Below the pieces are notes generated by a model. It was not told where the DNA came from and did no database searches. It was given only the letters and a program-made list of their open reading frames with translations. A DNA stretch of 64,000 nucleotides from Cerrena zonata (lineage: Eukaryota; Basidiomycota; Agaricomycetes; Polyporales; Cerrenaceae): positions 620,001 to 684,000 of the forward strand of contig JASBNA010000015.1 of the NCBI GenBank assembly GCA_038087015.1. Direction: 5' to 3'. Every line of letters begins with the position of its first letter. The first letter of the stretch is position 1. The translations under genes and the position numbers were made by a program. Of this stretch, positions 1-10,029 are shown piece after piece.

Positions 1-1512
1 TCAGGAGTCTCAGATGCTTTACTATCCAGAGAAGCTTCAGACTTGACCTTCGCGTCCTCCACTGGTGTAGATTTCTTCTTAAGTTGGTTACCTCTTCCGA
101 CGGCAGTCAAACCACCTTCAACAGGAATGACCTTGGTACCCCATAAGACGTACCCACCATATCCTCTTGAAGTCATCATAGGATGCAATCTTCCCGGGAT
201 GGTTTGGTAAGGACGTACCCTAGATTCATAAATAGAAGGTGCCAAGACTCTTTTATCATTAGATAAGTAATGCTGGATATCTAATAAAACTTCCTTGAAT
301 TGGTTGTAAAGAACAATGGGTCTTGATCCACCAATTTTTGGAATCAAATACGGTAATACACCAGTCATGTCTAAAGAACTGACGGATATTAATGCATCGA
401 AGTTTCCCCTTTGATACACTTTCTATAACAGAGTTTATGTCATTTGCTCTTTTTTGACGACGGTAATATTGTACCTTTTTATTACTTTTCATTGAATCAA
501 CTTCTTCTACAGGTAAGTCCTCCCAGATGATCTTTTCATTCTCAGGTTCAACAACTTGTAACCAATTGATTGTTTTAACCATTCTTTCTTGCAATTCTAT
601 AGGGTAGTCGGAATACCTCAATGCGATGATATTGGGATGTTCGTTTTCATGAATGATAGTGATAGTACCTTGTCCTTGCATTCTTTCCATCATGGCATAT
701 AATAAAACACCACCAGTTTCGTCAATCAACAAATAATTTCCTCCTGGTCTAACATTCCCATACGTCATAAGTAAAGCCATCGATTCTTCGCTCATATCAA
801 GGACTTTCTGAAGATCTCTCAATATGGAATACTCTAATAACTGCGATCCACCAAGATATTCAACAGAAAATCTTTTTAAAAACTTTTGTTGTTTTCTCTT
901 CAAGTATTTTTGCTGGGAATAAATGGTTTTTTTATCAAAACCACCATGTCCAGCAATGATTTGCTCTATGATTTTTTGTCCAGCATCACTGGATGCTCCA
1001 GACTTCTTTATCTTGTCAATTTCTTCCGAGGTAAGCTTTTGGATCTTGGAACCAATATTGATAATATTCTGATTATTTTCAGCACTATTGGTGAACAACT
1101 GAGTAAGAGTATCTTTATTGATCTCTTGTTCAGCTTCTTCTTCCTCTGGAATATCAACGGTTTGATCAGTCATTGATCTGATCGGTTTGACCTTATTATC
1201 TTCAATGATTTCAAATGTTTGACCAAATGGATATCCAAGAATACCACTGACTTCAAAACAACCGAATTTACCTAAACTTATAAGCCCACTGTTTCTTAAT
1301 TCAATAATTTTTATACCTTCAGATGGTAAACGAAGCACAACATGCTGATCTGGGCTTATATGTGACGTGCTTTTGCACTTGACTGCATCGAGGACAGTGT
1401 ACTGAGTTCTACCTTCTTGGAGTCTCCTGGATTTGAGTCTACCTCCATTTTCATTCAAATTACGGGTATTGAAGCTCTTTATACACGATATAAGTATATA
1501 ATCGAAGAGCAT
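1..1512 (-). CDS. TRM6: tRNA (adenine-58-N1) methyltransferase non-catalytic subunit, 3' end cut by window edge, frameshifted
   Basis: Homolog of Trm6/Gcd10, the RNA-binding partner of Trm61 that makes m1A58 in tRNA, including initiator Met-tRNA; nuclear. The N-terminal part carries the family block [17 protein letters not shown] followed by [10 protein letters not shown] and [10 protein letters not shown]; the middle has [13 protein letters not shown] and [17 protein letters not shown]. Near 400-425 the frame breaks and the family C-terminus ([42 protein letters not shown]) continues one base out of phase to position 1, where it is still open. An extra base there, probably in the AAA near 419-421, would explain it. 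The N-terminus is uncertain: the frame is open from the ATG at 1512, but an ATG at 1448 in a second frame gives a more protein-like leader ([12 protein letters not shown]) that would need another shift near 1370. It is divergent from NOP2, 177 bp apart, with a PAC element between them. Confidence 0.9.
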
Positions 1513-1603
1513 CTTAGTTTTTCAGTCCTTCTTTTTCGCCAGTACACTGTATCGAGAAGAATTTTTTTTTTTTTTTTTTTGCAGATGAGTGAAAAAAAAA
1601 AAG

Positions 1604-1611
1604 CTCATCGC
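1604..1611. promoter_or_regulatory. PAC element between TRM6 and NOP2
   Basis: CTCATCGC (reverse complement GCGATGAG) is the PAC motif of ribosome-biogenesis genes. It lies 86 bp before the NOP2 ATG and 92 bp before the upstream TRM6 ATG, next to a TGAAAAAAAAAA tract that resembles the partner RRPE motif. A second partial copy (GATGAG) is at about 1584. A 19-base T tract fills 1562-1580. That PAC acts here is inferred from its known association with this regulon. Confidence 0.7.
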
Positions 1612-1689
1612 ACTATCTACTTAAGCTTAGAAGAAAGAGCCATTAGCTAAACTCTACTGTTTTCTGTTAAGGTATATATAGAGTAAACC

Positions 1690-3567
1690 ATGGGTAGAAG
1701 ATCTAAGAATAAACAAGGGGTTCCACCTAGTTTTGATGAATTTCAAGCTAGAAAGGAAAAGAAAGATGCCAAAAGAAAGAGAACTGAAGAAGCAATCGCT
1801 GAAAAACCTGCCAAAAAATCCAAAGATATAAATTATGCAAAATCCAATGACAGTAAGAAGACCAAGTCTTCCAAGCCAAAGAAGAATACTAAAGAGGAAG
1901 AAAAGAGCGAAGAGCCTGAAGACTTACCAGAAGTTGACTATGAAGAGTTGGCTTCTGCCAAAAAATCGTTATTCGATGATTCTGATGAAGAAGCACCAGA
2001 AGCTGAAGCGGAAGAGCTTGACGATGAATTCGATATTGGTAGCGATAACGATGTTGAAGGTGATGAATTTTATGATTCCGATGAAGACGATCGTGCCAAG
2101 CCTATGTTTTCTGATGATGAAGATGATATGGAAACCTTGAATGCAGCCAATATGGAAGCTTTGTCACGTAAATTGGACGAAGAAGAAGAACTTGAAGCTG
2201 AAGAAGCCGAAAGGGAATTAGTTGAAGGTGCCACTCAACCAAAGGCTAAGATCTTACCAACACCAGAAGAAGAAGCATTATTACAAAAGGGTCCTCAAGA
2301 CCTTACGATGGTGAGAACTAGAATGATCGAAGTTGTGAAAGTTTTAGAGAATTTCAAAGAATTAGCAGAAGAAGGTAAATCAAGAGCTGAATATACCAAC
2401 AGATTGTTAAAAGACATCTGTGAGTATTTCGGTTATAATGAGTTTTTAGCTGAAAAATTATTTAATCTTTTCTCTCCAGCTGAAGCCATGGAATTTTTCG
2501 AAGCAAATGAAATTGCAAGACCTATAACTATCAGAACAAATACTCTTAAAACTAGACGTCGTGATTTAGCCCAGACTTTAGTGAATCGTGGTGTTAACTT
2601 ACAACCAATTGGTTCCTGGACTAAAGTTGGATTACAAATTTTTGATTCTCAAGTTCCAATAGGTGCTACTCCAGAATATTTGGCCGGTCAATATATCTTA
2701 CAAGCTGCATCCTCTTTCTTACCTGTCATGGCATTAGACCCTCAAGAAAATGAACGTATATTGGATATGGCAGCTGCACCAGGTGGTAAGACTACTTATA
2801 TTTCTGCTCTCATGAAAAATACTGGTTGTGTTTTCGCTAATGATGCTAATAAAGCCCGTACCAAATCATTAATTGCAAATATTCATAGATTGGGATGTAA
2901 AAACACCATTGTATGTAATTATGATGCTAGAGAATTTCCAAAAGTTATCGGTGGTTTCGACAGAATTTTATTAGATGCTCCATGTTCAGGTACTGGGGTT
3001 ATCGCTAAAGATGAATCAGTTAAAGTTAACCGTTCAGAAAAAGATTTCATTCAAATCCCACACTTGCAAAAACAATTATTGTTATCTGCAATTGATTCTG
3101 TTGATGCCAATTCAGCAACTGGGGGTGTTATCGTATACTCTACTTGTTCAGTTGCTGTAGATGAAAATGAAGCTGTCGTTGATTATGCTTTAAGAAAGAG
3201 ACCTAATGTTAAATTAGTTGAATCTGGCTTACAAATTGGTAAAGAAGGATTTACTTCTTATCGTGGTAAACATTTTAACCCAAGTATTTCATTGACTAGA
3301 CGTTATTATCCTCATACTTATAACGTTGATGGGTTTTATGTTGCTAAATTCAAGAAAATTGCTCCTTCTCCACATGATATCTCTAAAGCTGGTGCCAAAG
3401 AAAAAGAATCATTAGCTAGATCTGAAGCTGAAGAAGAAGGTATCATCCATGACGATTTCGCTGAGTTCGATGAAGCCGAAGATAAGGAAATCATTGATCA
3501 AACTATGAAGAGAAACTTAAAGAGAAAAGGTATTAACCCAAGTTCTGTTTTGAACAAAAACAAATAG
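1690..3567 (+). CDS. NOP2: 25S rRNA cytosine-C5 methyltransferase Nop2
   Basis: Nucleolar RsmB/Nop2-family RNA methyltransferase that makes m5C in 25S rRNA and is needed for 60S subunit assembly. The 625-residue frame is intact. Residues 1-200 are lysine-rich then strongly acidic (long Asp/Glu/Ser runs), as in other Nop2 proteins. The catalytic core follows: SAM-binding DMAAAPGGKT near 359, the motif IV cysteine in DAPCSGTG near 430, and the catalytic cysteine in VYSTCSV near 480. The C-terminus is again charged. The ATG at 1690 gives MGRRSKNKQG, the usual Nop2 start. It is convergent with ARP5 across 176 bp and divergent from TRM6. Confidence 0.97.
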   Translation: MGRRSKNKQGVPPSFDEFQARKEKKDAKRKRTEEAIAEKPAKKSKDINYAKSNDSKKTKSSKPKKNTKEEEKSEEPEDLPEVDYEELASAKKSLFDDSDEEAPEAEAEELDDEFDIGSDNDVEGDEFYDSDEDDRAKPMFSDDEDDMETLNAANMEALSRKLDEEEELEAEEAERELVEGATQPKAKILPTPEEEALLQKGPQDLTMVRTRMIEVVKVLENFKELAEEGKSRAEYTNRLLKDICEYFGYNEFLAEKLFNLFSPAEAMEFFEANEIARPITIRTNTLKTRRRDLAQTLVNRGVNLQPIGSWTKVGLQIFDSQVPIGATPEYLAGQYILQAASSFLPVMALDPQENERILDMAAAPGGKTTYISALMKNTGCVFANDANKARTKSLIANIHRLGCKNTIVCNYDAREFPKVIGGFDRILLDAPCSGTGVIAKDESVKVNRSEKDFIQIPHLQKQLLLSAIDSVDANSATGGVIVYSTCSVAVDENEAVVDYALRKRPNVKLVESGLQIGKEGFTSYRGKHFNPSISLTRRYYPHTYNVDGFYVAKFKKIAPSPHDISKAGAKEKESLARSEAEEEGIIHDDFAEFDEAEDKEIIDQTMKRNLKRKGINPSSVLNKNK

Positions 3568-3743
3568 ATCACCAATTTTCAATAAGTCATTTTCAGCAAA
3601 TTTCTACATATATTTTCATTTTCTTTCTTGTATATTATACATATTTTGTAAGCTTTTATTTCCATTTTCAAATTAAAATATAGATTAAGTATATCAGACA
3701 TAATATTACAATTTCTTTCAACTCATTTGAGTTACTAAGTAGT

Positions 3744-6083
3744 TCACCTCAAGCAGACATTACCCAAACCATGCTCTTTGATATATTCAGGTCCCATCTC
3801 TTCATATTCTTCTTTAGTGACAAAATGCTTCTGGTTTTCTGGATTAGATGCCCATTTTTGCATACCTTTCCATGGGTCAATGGTTGGATTATTCGCCTTT
3901 CTGACCCTCAATGGAGTGCCGACAGGTAAAAAGCTAGTGAAGTCATTAACAATTCTGTCAGTGAAATTTGGTAGTTGAGAGAGACCACCCGTTATAAAAA
4001 CATCTTGAATAACATTATATGATTGACCACCAGGGCTGAAACTACCATCAAGTCTTCTATGAACCAAGTCATCCAGCAATTCCCCTAAACCTGCTTGGTC
4101 AAGACCAGCGATGTTAGGTTGAAAGAGAACTTCAGGAATACGTATTCTTTCAACATTCAAATGAATTTGATGATTTTTCTTTATGATTTCGGGATGATTA
4201 GCTATTTCTTCTGCATCATGTCCTTCAGCCTGCATAGCAAGAGTAATGTTTTGACGAGGACCATGAAGAAATTTATGCAAAACAGAATTTTCCCAATCAA
4301 ACTTTTGGGAAGCAGCAAGGGTGTCTTCATGATTAAAATTTGGATCATATTTCAATAATTCTTCTTCAATTTTTAAAACATTTTCATTGTCATCGGCCTG
4401 TTGTTCTTCAAGGCTGACGTTCGTTATATCTCTATAAGCATTCCAATCATCATCATTGGCACCAAATGTATCGTTAGGATCATTATCAATAGTGGCATTT
4501 GCATTACGACGTCTTTTACGAGAGGCAGCAGCAGTAGAACCAGTTTCATCATTTGCCAAGTCAGCAATGTTTTTCATTCTCTGTTGAGCAGCCATTGATT
4601 TTCGATCTTTGAAAGATTCCAAAATTTTTTCACGATCTCTTATTTTGGCAATGAGTTCGGCTAACTGAACCCTTTTAACTGAACACCAATCATCCAAATC
4701 ACGGTCTCGCCATTCTTGATCTTCCCTCTCGTATTTAGCCTTGAGTTCTTCTTCTTCTTTTTTGGCTTCTTTTGCACGTTGACGAGCTTCGAAATTGGCT
4801 TTAAGTAACTTTTGTTTCCTCTTTTCTTTGATCAAATCCTCAGTTAATTGATCATCAGGAACTTCTGCCAACGGATAGGCTGTGTTTGGATCTATCTCTT
4901 CATTTTGATTTTCACTGATATCTTCATGGCGACCTTTTTTGATAGACTTCTCCAAATTGGCCACATATTTTTTGAAATCATCATAATCTTCAAATTCTTC
5001 ATCTTCCATTCTGCGTTGAATATCAGTCTTTGACCATCCTTCTAATTCAATACCTAAATTGGTATAATATTGAAATTCTTGTTCTTTCTGAAGAAGTTTT
5101 TCTAATCTTTTCTGTTGAGCTTGCTCTTGTAATCTTTTACCTTGTTCTTTTCTCTTTTGAGCTTGTAAAGCTAGTTCTTCCTCGGATTTCTTTTTTTCTG
5201 GATTAACTGCAATGTCCACAGCAGCTTGAACAACCACGTCTTTTGTTTCTAAGAAGTCCATGTTCAAATAGTTAGATAATTCTTCTTGATAGTCTTTCAG
5301 TATGTAGCAATGGTCTTGAAATAAATGCGTAGTATGAGTATTGGTCAACTTGGAAGGAAAATACGGATATTTCAAGCCAATTAATTTTTGTAAAAACTGT
5401 TGAGATTGATTACCACCCCAATCTATTCTTTTTGTTTGCAGAAGTATACCTTTTCCTTCTAAGACCGGGATTACATGGGTCAGTTCATTACCAGCACCAA
5501 TTACTAACCCATTAGACGCACTGCTAAAATTGGGGGTATTTGCATAGTATGAAAACAAAGAGTCAATACCGAAAGTTGTTTTAGGAACCTGGTAAGCTTC
5601 GTATAAGAGTTCATACATCGTCTTTCTTTGGGCAAATGGACAGGCGACCGGTTCTGTCATAATAATTGGATTATTTAAACGTCCATTATCCGAGTACGCA
5701 CCTAAATGCTCAAAACTATAATCAAGCATGAATTCAATATAATCCCAATTTGTTATCAATGGACCATCGAATGGAGCCTTTATCGAAGATTTTAGTGCCA
5801 GATCTCTGTAAACATCATGTCCAACAAGAGTCAATGTTTTCAAGGCTTTTCTATCTCTATAACGAGCCAAAACTGATGGGAATACATTATTTGGCTCCGG
5901 AGAGTTTGTCAACCCAGCACGAACAAGCGAGGTCCCGATATCAATGGCAATAGGAACATCATATTGATAATTCTGATAAAAGGGTTCTGGTTGGGCTGGT
6001 ACGGATATTTCTCGTAGATGATGCAATTCCTGAGGCGGAAGCTGTTCCTCGGACAGCTCCTCTTTCTTCACGCTGACAGTCAT
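3744..6083 (-). CDS. ARP5: Actin-related protein 5, INO80 chromatin-remodelling subunit
   Basis: Nuclear actin-related protein that forms a module with Ies6 in the INO80 remodeller, which slides nucleosomes and acts on H2A.Z. The 779-residue frame is intact. The N-terminal actin fold starts with the phosphate loop IAIDIGTSLVRAGL near residue 49 and continues through NPIIMTEP. A large Arp5-specific charged insertion of roughly residues 290-560 (Lys/Glu/Gln-rich, coiled-coil-like, then RKRRRN) separates it from the C-terminal actin half with VFITGGLSQLPNF and the end GNVCLR. The start at 6083 (MTVSVKKEE) is the first ATG; two codons upstream are open but lack ATG. It shares a 250-bp divergent promoter with SRV2. 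Confidence 0.95.
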   Translation of the reverse strand: MTVSVKKEELSEEQLPPQELHHLREISVPAQPEPFYQNYQYDVPIAIDIGTSLVRAGLTNSPEPNNVFPSVLARYRDRKALKTLTLVGHDVYRDLALKSSIKAPFDGPLITNWDYIEFMLDYSFEHLGAYSDNGRLNNPIIMTEPVACPFAQRKTMYELLYEAYQVPKTTFGIDSLFSYYANTPNFSSASNGLVIGAGNELTHVIPVLEGKGILLQTKRIDWGGNQSQQFLQKLIGLKYPYFPSKLTNTHTTHLFQDHCYILKDYQEELSNYLNMDFLETKDVVVQAAVDIAVNPEKKKSEEELALQAQKRKEQGKRLQEQAQQKRLEKLLQKEQEFQYYTNLGIELEGWSKTDIQRRMEDEEFEDYDDFKKYVANLEKSIKKGRHEDISENQNEEIDPNTAYPLAEVPDDQLTEDLIKEKRKQKLLKANFEARQRAKEAKKEEEELKAKYEREDQEWRDRDLDDWCSVKRVQLAELIAKIRDREKILESFKDRKSMAAQQRMKNIADLANDETGSTAAASRKRRRNANATIDNDPNDTFGANDDDWNAYRDITNVSLEEQQADDNENVLKIEEELLKYDPNFNHEDTLAASQKFDWENSVLHKFLHGPRQNITLAMQAEGHDAEEIANHPEIIKKNHQIHLNVERIRIPEVLFQPNIAGLDQAGLGELLDDLVHRRLDGSFSPGGQSYNVIQDVFITGGLSQLPNFTDRIVNDFTSFLPVGTPLRVRKANNPTIDPWKGMQKWASNPENQKHFVTKEEYEEMGPEYIKEHGLGNVCLR

Positions 6084-6194
6084 CTTCACTGCTGGTACCC
6101 AATAGTGTCTTCACTGGGAGAAGTTAAAATCTCTAGTGTTTAACCACCCTTCATGTTTTTTTTTCAACTGGGTTCTCTGCCAAACCAGCGTTGC

Positions 6195-6207
6195 ACACCC
6201 ATACACC
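6195..6207 (+). promoter_or_regulatory. Rap1-type site in ARP5-SRV2 divergent promoter
   Basis: ACACCCATACACC matches the Rap1/RPG-box type consensus (ACACCCRYACAYY). It sits 112 bp upstream of the ARP5 ATG and about 127 bp upstream of the SRV2 ATG. Which protein binds such motifs in this species is not known from the sequence. Confidence 0.5.
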
Positions 6208-6333
6208 AAAAAACCCACCACCCTCAAAATCGATTACGCTGTTAAAAAAGGGGAAAGAATGTTTGATTTTGATTTCTAAAGAAAACATCAATAGACTTAT
6301 TCCTTAACGATTGATTGCGATTGAAAACACATC

Positions 6334-7950
6334 ATGTCAGGAGAAGAAAGCCAATTTAACGTCCAAGGTTACAACATTGTAACTATTCTTAAAAGATTAG
6401 AGGCTGCTACCTCTAGATTAGAAGATATAACTATATTCCAAGAAGAAGCCAATGTGATTCCAGACGGGAAAGCCGGTGCTATTGATGGAGAAAAGAAAAA
6501 ATCAATTGAGTCGGGGGCTGCTGGTGCTGGTGCTGGTGCTGGCTCTTCTGCTCCATCTGCTCCAGCCAAGCCACTAGTTATTGAAGAATCTAAACAAGTT
6601 AAGGCTTTCAAAGAGTATTTGGAAGAACATGTAAAGCCATTTACTGCTAAGTCCAAAGAAGTCGATACCTTAGTGGGTCAAGCAGCATCGACATTAGCCG
6701 ATGCATTTGAAGCACAAGTCAAATTCTTGACGATTGTCGATCAAGCCAAAAAACCAGATATGTCAAGTGGAGAATTTTTGGAACTTATCAATCCAATTAA
6801 CAGTCAAATTGAAAAACTTAACAATTTGAAGGAATCCAATCGTAGATCCGAATACTTTAATCATTTGAGTACCCTTAGCGAAGGGGCACCAGTGTTGGGA
6901 TGGATTCTTTCAAATCTTCCAGTTCCAATGATTAGTGAATTTAAAGATAGTGCTCAATTCTGGTCCAACCGAGTAATTAAGGATTATAAGGAAAAGGATC
7001 CAAAGCAAGCTGAATGGGCCAAACAATTTATTGCGATTTTTGAACCTTTGAAAGCTTATGTTAAAGAATATCACACTACTGGACCAGCCTGGAATAATAA
7101 GGATTGTAAAAACATCTCTGAAGTTTTGAGCAAGGCCCCAGTTAGTGCAGCACCACCAGCCGCTGGTGGGTCAGCCCCACCACCACCACCACCTCCTCCT
7201 CCACCAGCTTCAATTTTCGAAGACGATGGTGGTGCAGCTAAATCCACTCCAGCAAGTGGAGGAGGCATGAATGCAGTTTTCGCTGACTTGAATAAAGGTG
7301 AAGGAATCACATCAGCACTTAAAAAAGTTGATAAATCAGAAATGACCCATAAGAACCCAGCCTTGAGACAACAGGCTGCAGCAAAGAAACCAACGCCACC
7401 AAAAAAAGCCCACCAACTTATCCTCTGCTCCCTCTACCAGTGCTCCTAAGAAGAAACCAGCCAAGAAGGAATTGGTTGACGGTACCAAATGGATTATCGA
7501 AAACTTTACTGATGCCGACGTTCCCTGCCAACCAACCAATTACCATCGAAGCAGAAATGCACCAGTCTATTTTCATTGGTAACACCAGCGGAATCACCGA
7601 TCCAAGTCAAGGGTAAAGCCAATGCTATTTCCTTATCGGAAACCCGTAACACCGGGGTGGTGGTTGACTCTTTAATCAGTGGTATCGACGTGATCAAATC
7701 CTACAAGTATGGTTTACAAGTTTTAGAAGTGGTTCCAATGATCAGTATCGATAAGTCTGACGAAGGTACCATCTACTTGAGTCAAGCAAGCGTCGATGCC
7801 GACACCCAAATCTTCACCAGTTCCACCACTGCATTAAACATCAATGTTCCCCAAGATGACGACTATTCTGAATTGGCCGTTCCCGAACAGTTCAAACACA
7901 CCATCAAGAACGGCCAATTGGTCAGCGAAGTCGTCGAACACGCAGGCTAG
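6334..7950 (+). CDS. SRV2: Adenylyl cyclase-associated protein (CAP/Srv2), frameshifted
   Basis: Actin-monomer recycling protein that binds adenylyl cyclase and cofilin-actin. In order: an N-terminal cyclase-binding coiled coil (VQGYNIVTILKRLEAATSRLE), an Ala/Gly linker, the helical CAP_N domain (residues about 85-260, with APVLGWILSNLPVPMI), a run of ten prolines near 285, a WH2-like segment near 310, and the beta-helix CARP domain with KSYKYGLQVLEVVPMISIDKSD, ending in VVEHAG as in the family. The frame breaks three times within 200 bp: in the A7 tract at 7401-7407, at the CCC at 7523-7525 and near 7599. One-base corrections at these points restore the family alignment, so sequence error is likely. 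An intact protein would be about 537 residues (Srv2 is 526). Confidence 0.94.
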
Positions 7951-7977
7951 CCTATATACCAACAGTATAACATAATT

Positions 7978-8085
7978 AGATATATAAGAAGATATTGTAC
8001 AAGTAGATATATAAGAAGATACTGTACAAGTAGATATATAAGAAGATATGGTACAAGTAGATATATAAGAAGATATGGTACAAGT
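7978..8085. repeat. 27-bp tandem repeat, four copies
   Basis: Four head-to-tail copies of a 27-base unit starting AGATATATAAGAAGATA and ending GTACAAGT at 7978-8004, 8005-8031, 8032-8058 and 8059-8085, followed by a partial AGATTA. Copies differ only at two or three positions (TTG, CTG or TGG before TACAAGT). It starts 28 bp after the SRV2 stop codon, so it probably lies in the 3' UTR. Confidence 0.95.
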
Positions 8086-8422
8086 AGATTATCAGTGTTT
8101 TTGCAATCGGGCAGAGGTACACGACCCTCTTCCCAAGGTCGTGCGTCGGCCCTCATCGTTAAGCGTGAAAAAGTCCCCTAACAAAACAAAAAAAAACCAG
8201 CGATTTTAATTGAAAAATGCTAGAACCTTCCATCGATTTAGAAATAAAAATGCGAATTAAAACCTTGTTAACTATGGAAAATGATAGAAGTCCTAACAAA
8301 ACAAAAAAAAAAAAGAGGAAAAAAAAAATAGAAGGGAAAAAAAAAAAGCTGTTGGCGAAATATTACTAAAACTCTGTGATATAAAAATTTTAATCTTCCC
8401 ATTCTATCTAAAACTAGATATA

Positions 8423-8546
8423 TTCAAGAATATATTAGAGCGGGAATTCAATCCTATATCCACAGTCGAATCACGTCAGGTTGTTGTAGTTAGAGATACT
8501 ACCATTGCAGTTGGTTCCTAATATAAATCATTGATCAATAGATTTA
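8423..8546. promoter_or_regulatory. Heat-shock-element-like motifs upstream of YDJ1
   Basis: TTCAAGAA at 8423-8430 and AGAAGATTCC at 8537-8546 fit paired nGAAn/nTTCn units of heat shock elements. They lie about 210 and 90 bp before the YDJ1 ATG. Heat-shock control of YDJ1 is known in yeast; occupancy here is inferred and such short motifs also occur by chance. Confidence 0.35.
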
Positions 8547-8634
8547 GAAGATTCCTGATCTAGATATTATACAGATAAATACGGGCTTGTATTATAGTTT
8601 TCACGGCATTTGATTGAAATATATATATAACAGA

Positions 8635-9855
8635 ATGGTTAAAGATACTAAGTTTTACGATCTTTTGGGAGTTTCCCCATCAGCATCAGATACTGAATTG
8701 AAAAAAGCTTATAGAAAATCGGCTTTAAAATACCATCCAGATAAAAACCCATCTCCAGAAGCCGCTGAAAAATTCAAAGAATTATCTCACGCTTATGAGG
8801 TTCTTAGTGACGAACAAAAGAGAGAAATGTACGATTCTTACGGTGAAGAAGGTTTAAGTGGTGCTGGTGGAATGGGAGGTGGAATGGGTGCAGAAGATAT
8901 CTTTTCACAATTCTTCGGTGGTGGTTTTGGAGGTATGGGCGGTGGTGCCTCCAGAGGTCCTGCTAGAGGAAAAGATATCAAGCATTCTATTTCTTGTACT
9001 TTGGAAGAATTATATAAAGGTAGAACTGCTAAATTGGCTCTTAACAAGACTATTTTATGTAAAACTTGTGAAGGTCGTGGTGGTAAAGAAGGTAAAATTA
9101 AACAATGTTCTAGTTGTCATGGTCAAGGTATGAAATTTGTCACTAGACAAATGGGTCCAATGATTCAAAGATTCCAAACTGTTTGTGAAGTTTGTAATGG
9201 TAGTGGTGATATTTGTGATCCAAAGGATAGATGTACTTCTTGTAAAGGTAAGAAAACTCAAAATGAACGTAAAATCTTACAAGTTAATATTGATCCTGGT
9301 ATGAAAGATGGTCAAAGAATTGTCTTTTCTGGTGAAGGTGATCAAGAACCTGGTGTTACTCCTGGTGATGTTGTCTTTGTCGTTGATGAAAGACCTCATG
9401 ATAAATTCACTAGAAAAGGTAATGATTTACATTATGAAGCTGAAGTTGATTTATTAACTGCTTTGGCCGGTGGTGAAATTGGGTTTAAACATGTTTCGGG
9501 TGATTTCGTTAAAGCTACTATCTTACCGGGTGAAATTATTTCTCCTGGTGTTACTAAAGTTATTGAAAATCAAGGTATGCCAGTTAATAGACAAAGTAGT
9601 AAAGGTAACTTGTTTGTTAAATTCACCGTTAAATTCCCAGCAAACCACTTTACTTCTGAAGAAAATTTGAAAAAATTAGAAGATATCTTACCTCCAAGAA
9701 AAACTCTTAGTGTTCCAAAAGGTAGTGAAATTGATGAAGTTGATTTAGTTGATTTCGATCCATACAGACATCAATCTAGCTCTAGACGTGATGCTTATGA
9801 TTCTGAAGATGAAGAAGGTGGCGCTGGTCCAGGTGTTCAATGTGCTTCCCAATAG
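8635..9855 (+). CDS. YDJ1: Type I Hsp40 co-chaperone Ydj1 (DnaJ family), farnesylated
   Basis: Stimulates the Hsp70 ATPase and delivers unfolded clients; cytosolic and ER/mitochondrial-surface associated. Domains in order: J domain (residues 1-70, HPD in KYHPDKNP), Gly/Phe-type region (GGMGGGMG...[12 protein letters not shown]), four zinc-finger repeats of CxxCxGxG type ([24 protein letters not shown], and a variant CTSCKGKK), substrate-binding C-terminal domain, and the CaaX box CASQ at the end, the same prenylation signal as S. cerevisiae Ydj1. The ATG at 8635 gives [13 protein letters not shown], the family start. 406 residues, intact. Confidence 0.98.
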   Translation: MVKDTKFYDLLGVSPSASDTELKKAYRKSALKYHPDKNPSPEAAEKFKELSHAYEVLSDEQKREMYDSYGEEGLSGAGGMGGGMGAEDIFSQFFGGGFGGMGGGASRGPARGKDIKHSISCTLEELYKGRTAKLALNKTILCKTCEGRGGKEGKIKQCSSCHGQGMKFVTRQMGPMIQRFQTVCEVCNGSGDICDPKDRCTSCKGKKTQNERKILQVNIDPGMKDGQRIVFSGEGDQEPGVTPGDVVFVVDERPHDKFTRKGNDLHYEAEVDLLTALAGGEIGFKHVSGDFVKATILPGEIISPGVTKVIENQGMPVNRQSSKGNLFVKFTVKFPANHFTSEENLKKLEDILPPRKTLSVPKGSEIDEVDLVDFDPYRHQSSSRRDAYDSEDEEGGAGPGVQCASQ

Positions 9856-10029
9856 ATGAAGTATTCTATATTCCTTTTCCTTTTCTGCTGTTAGTTTGTT
9901 TGTATATCATTTAATACATTCTAATAAATATTTAATCTTGTGATTTTTTTTTTTTTTATACAATTTAATTATAAACTTTTGTACCAATATTTAAAATTCA
10001 AAAATCCTATATACATTCATTAATCATGA

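Larger units (their letters stand above)
7951..8634. other. Intergenic region upstream of YDJ1
   Basis: About 680 bp between SRV2 and YDJ1. It holds a 27-bp tandem repeat directly after the SRV2 stop, then A-rich stretches (8187-8196, 8303-8314, 8322-8348) and an AT-rich YDJ1 promoter with heat-shock-type motifs. No convincing gene; the open frame on the minus strand only reads through the repeat. Confidence 0.6.

Noticed and set aside
7071..7310. Glycine-rich minus-strand frame
   Set aside because: Complement of the SRV2 polyproline region.
7947..8156. Minus-strand frame encoding repeated LLVPYLLIY-type units
   Set aside because: It only reads through the 27-bp repeat, which keeps frame because 27 is a multiple of three; no start context, no family, and it lies in the SRV2 3' flank.
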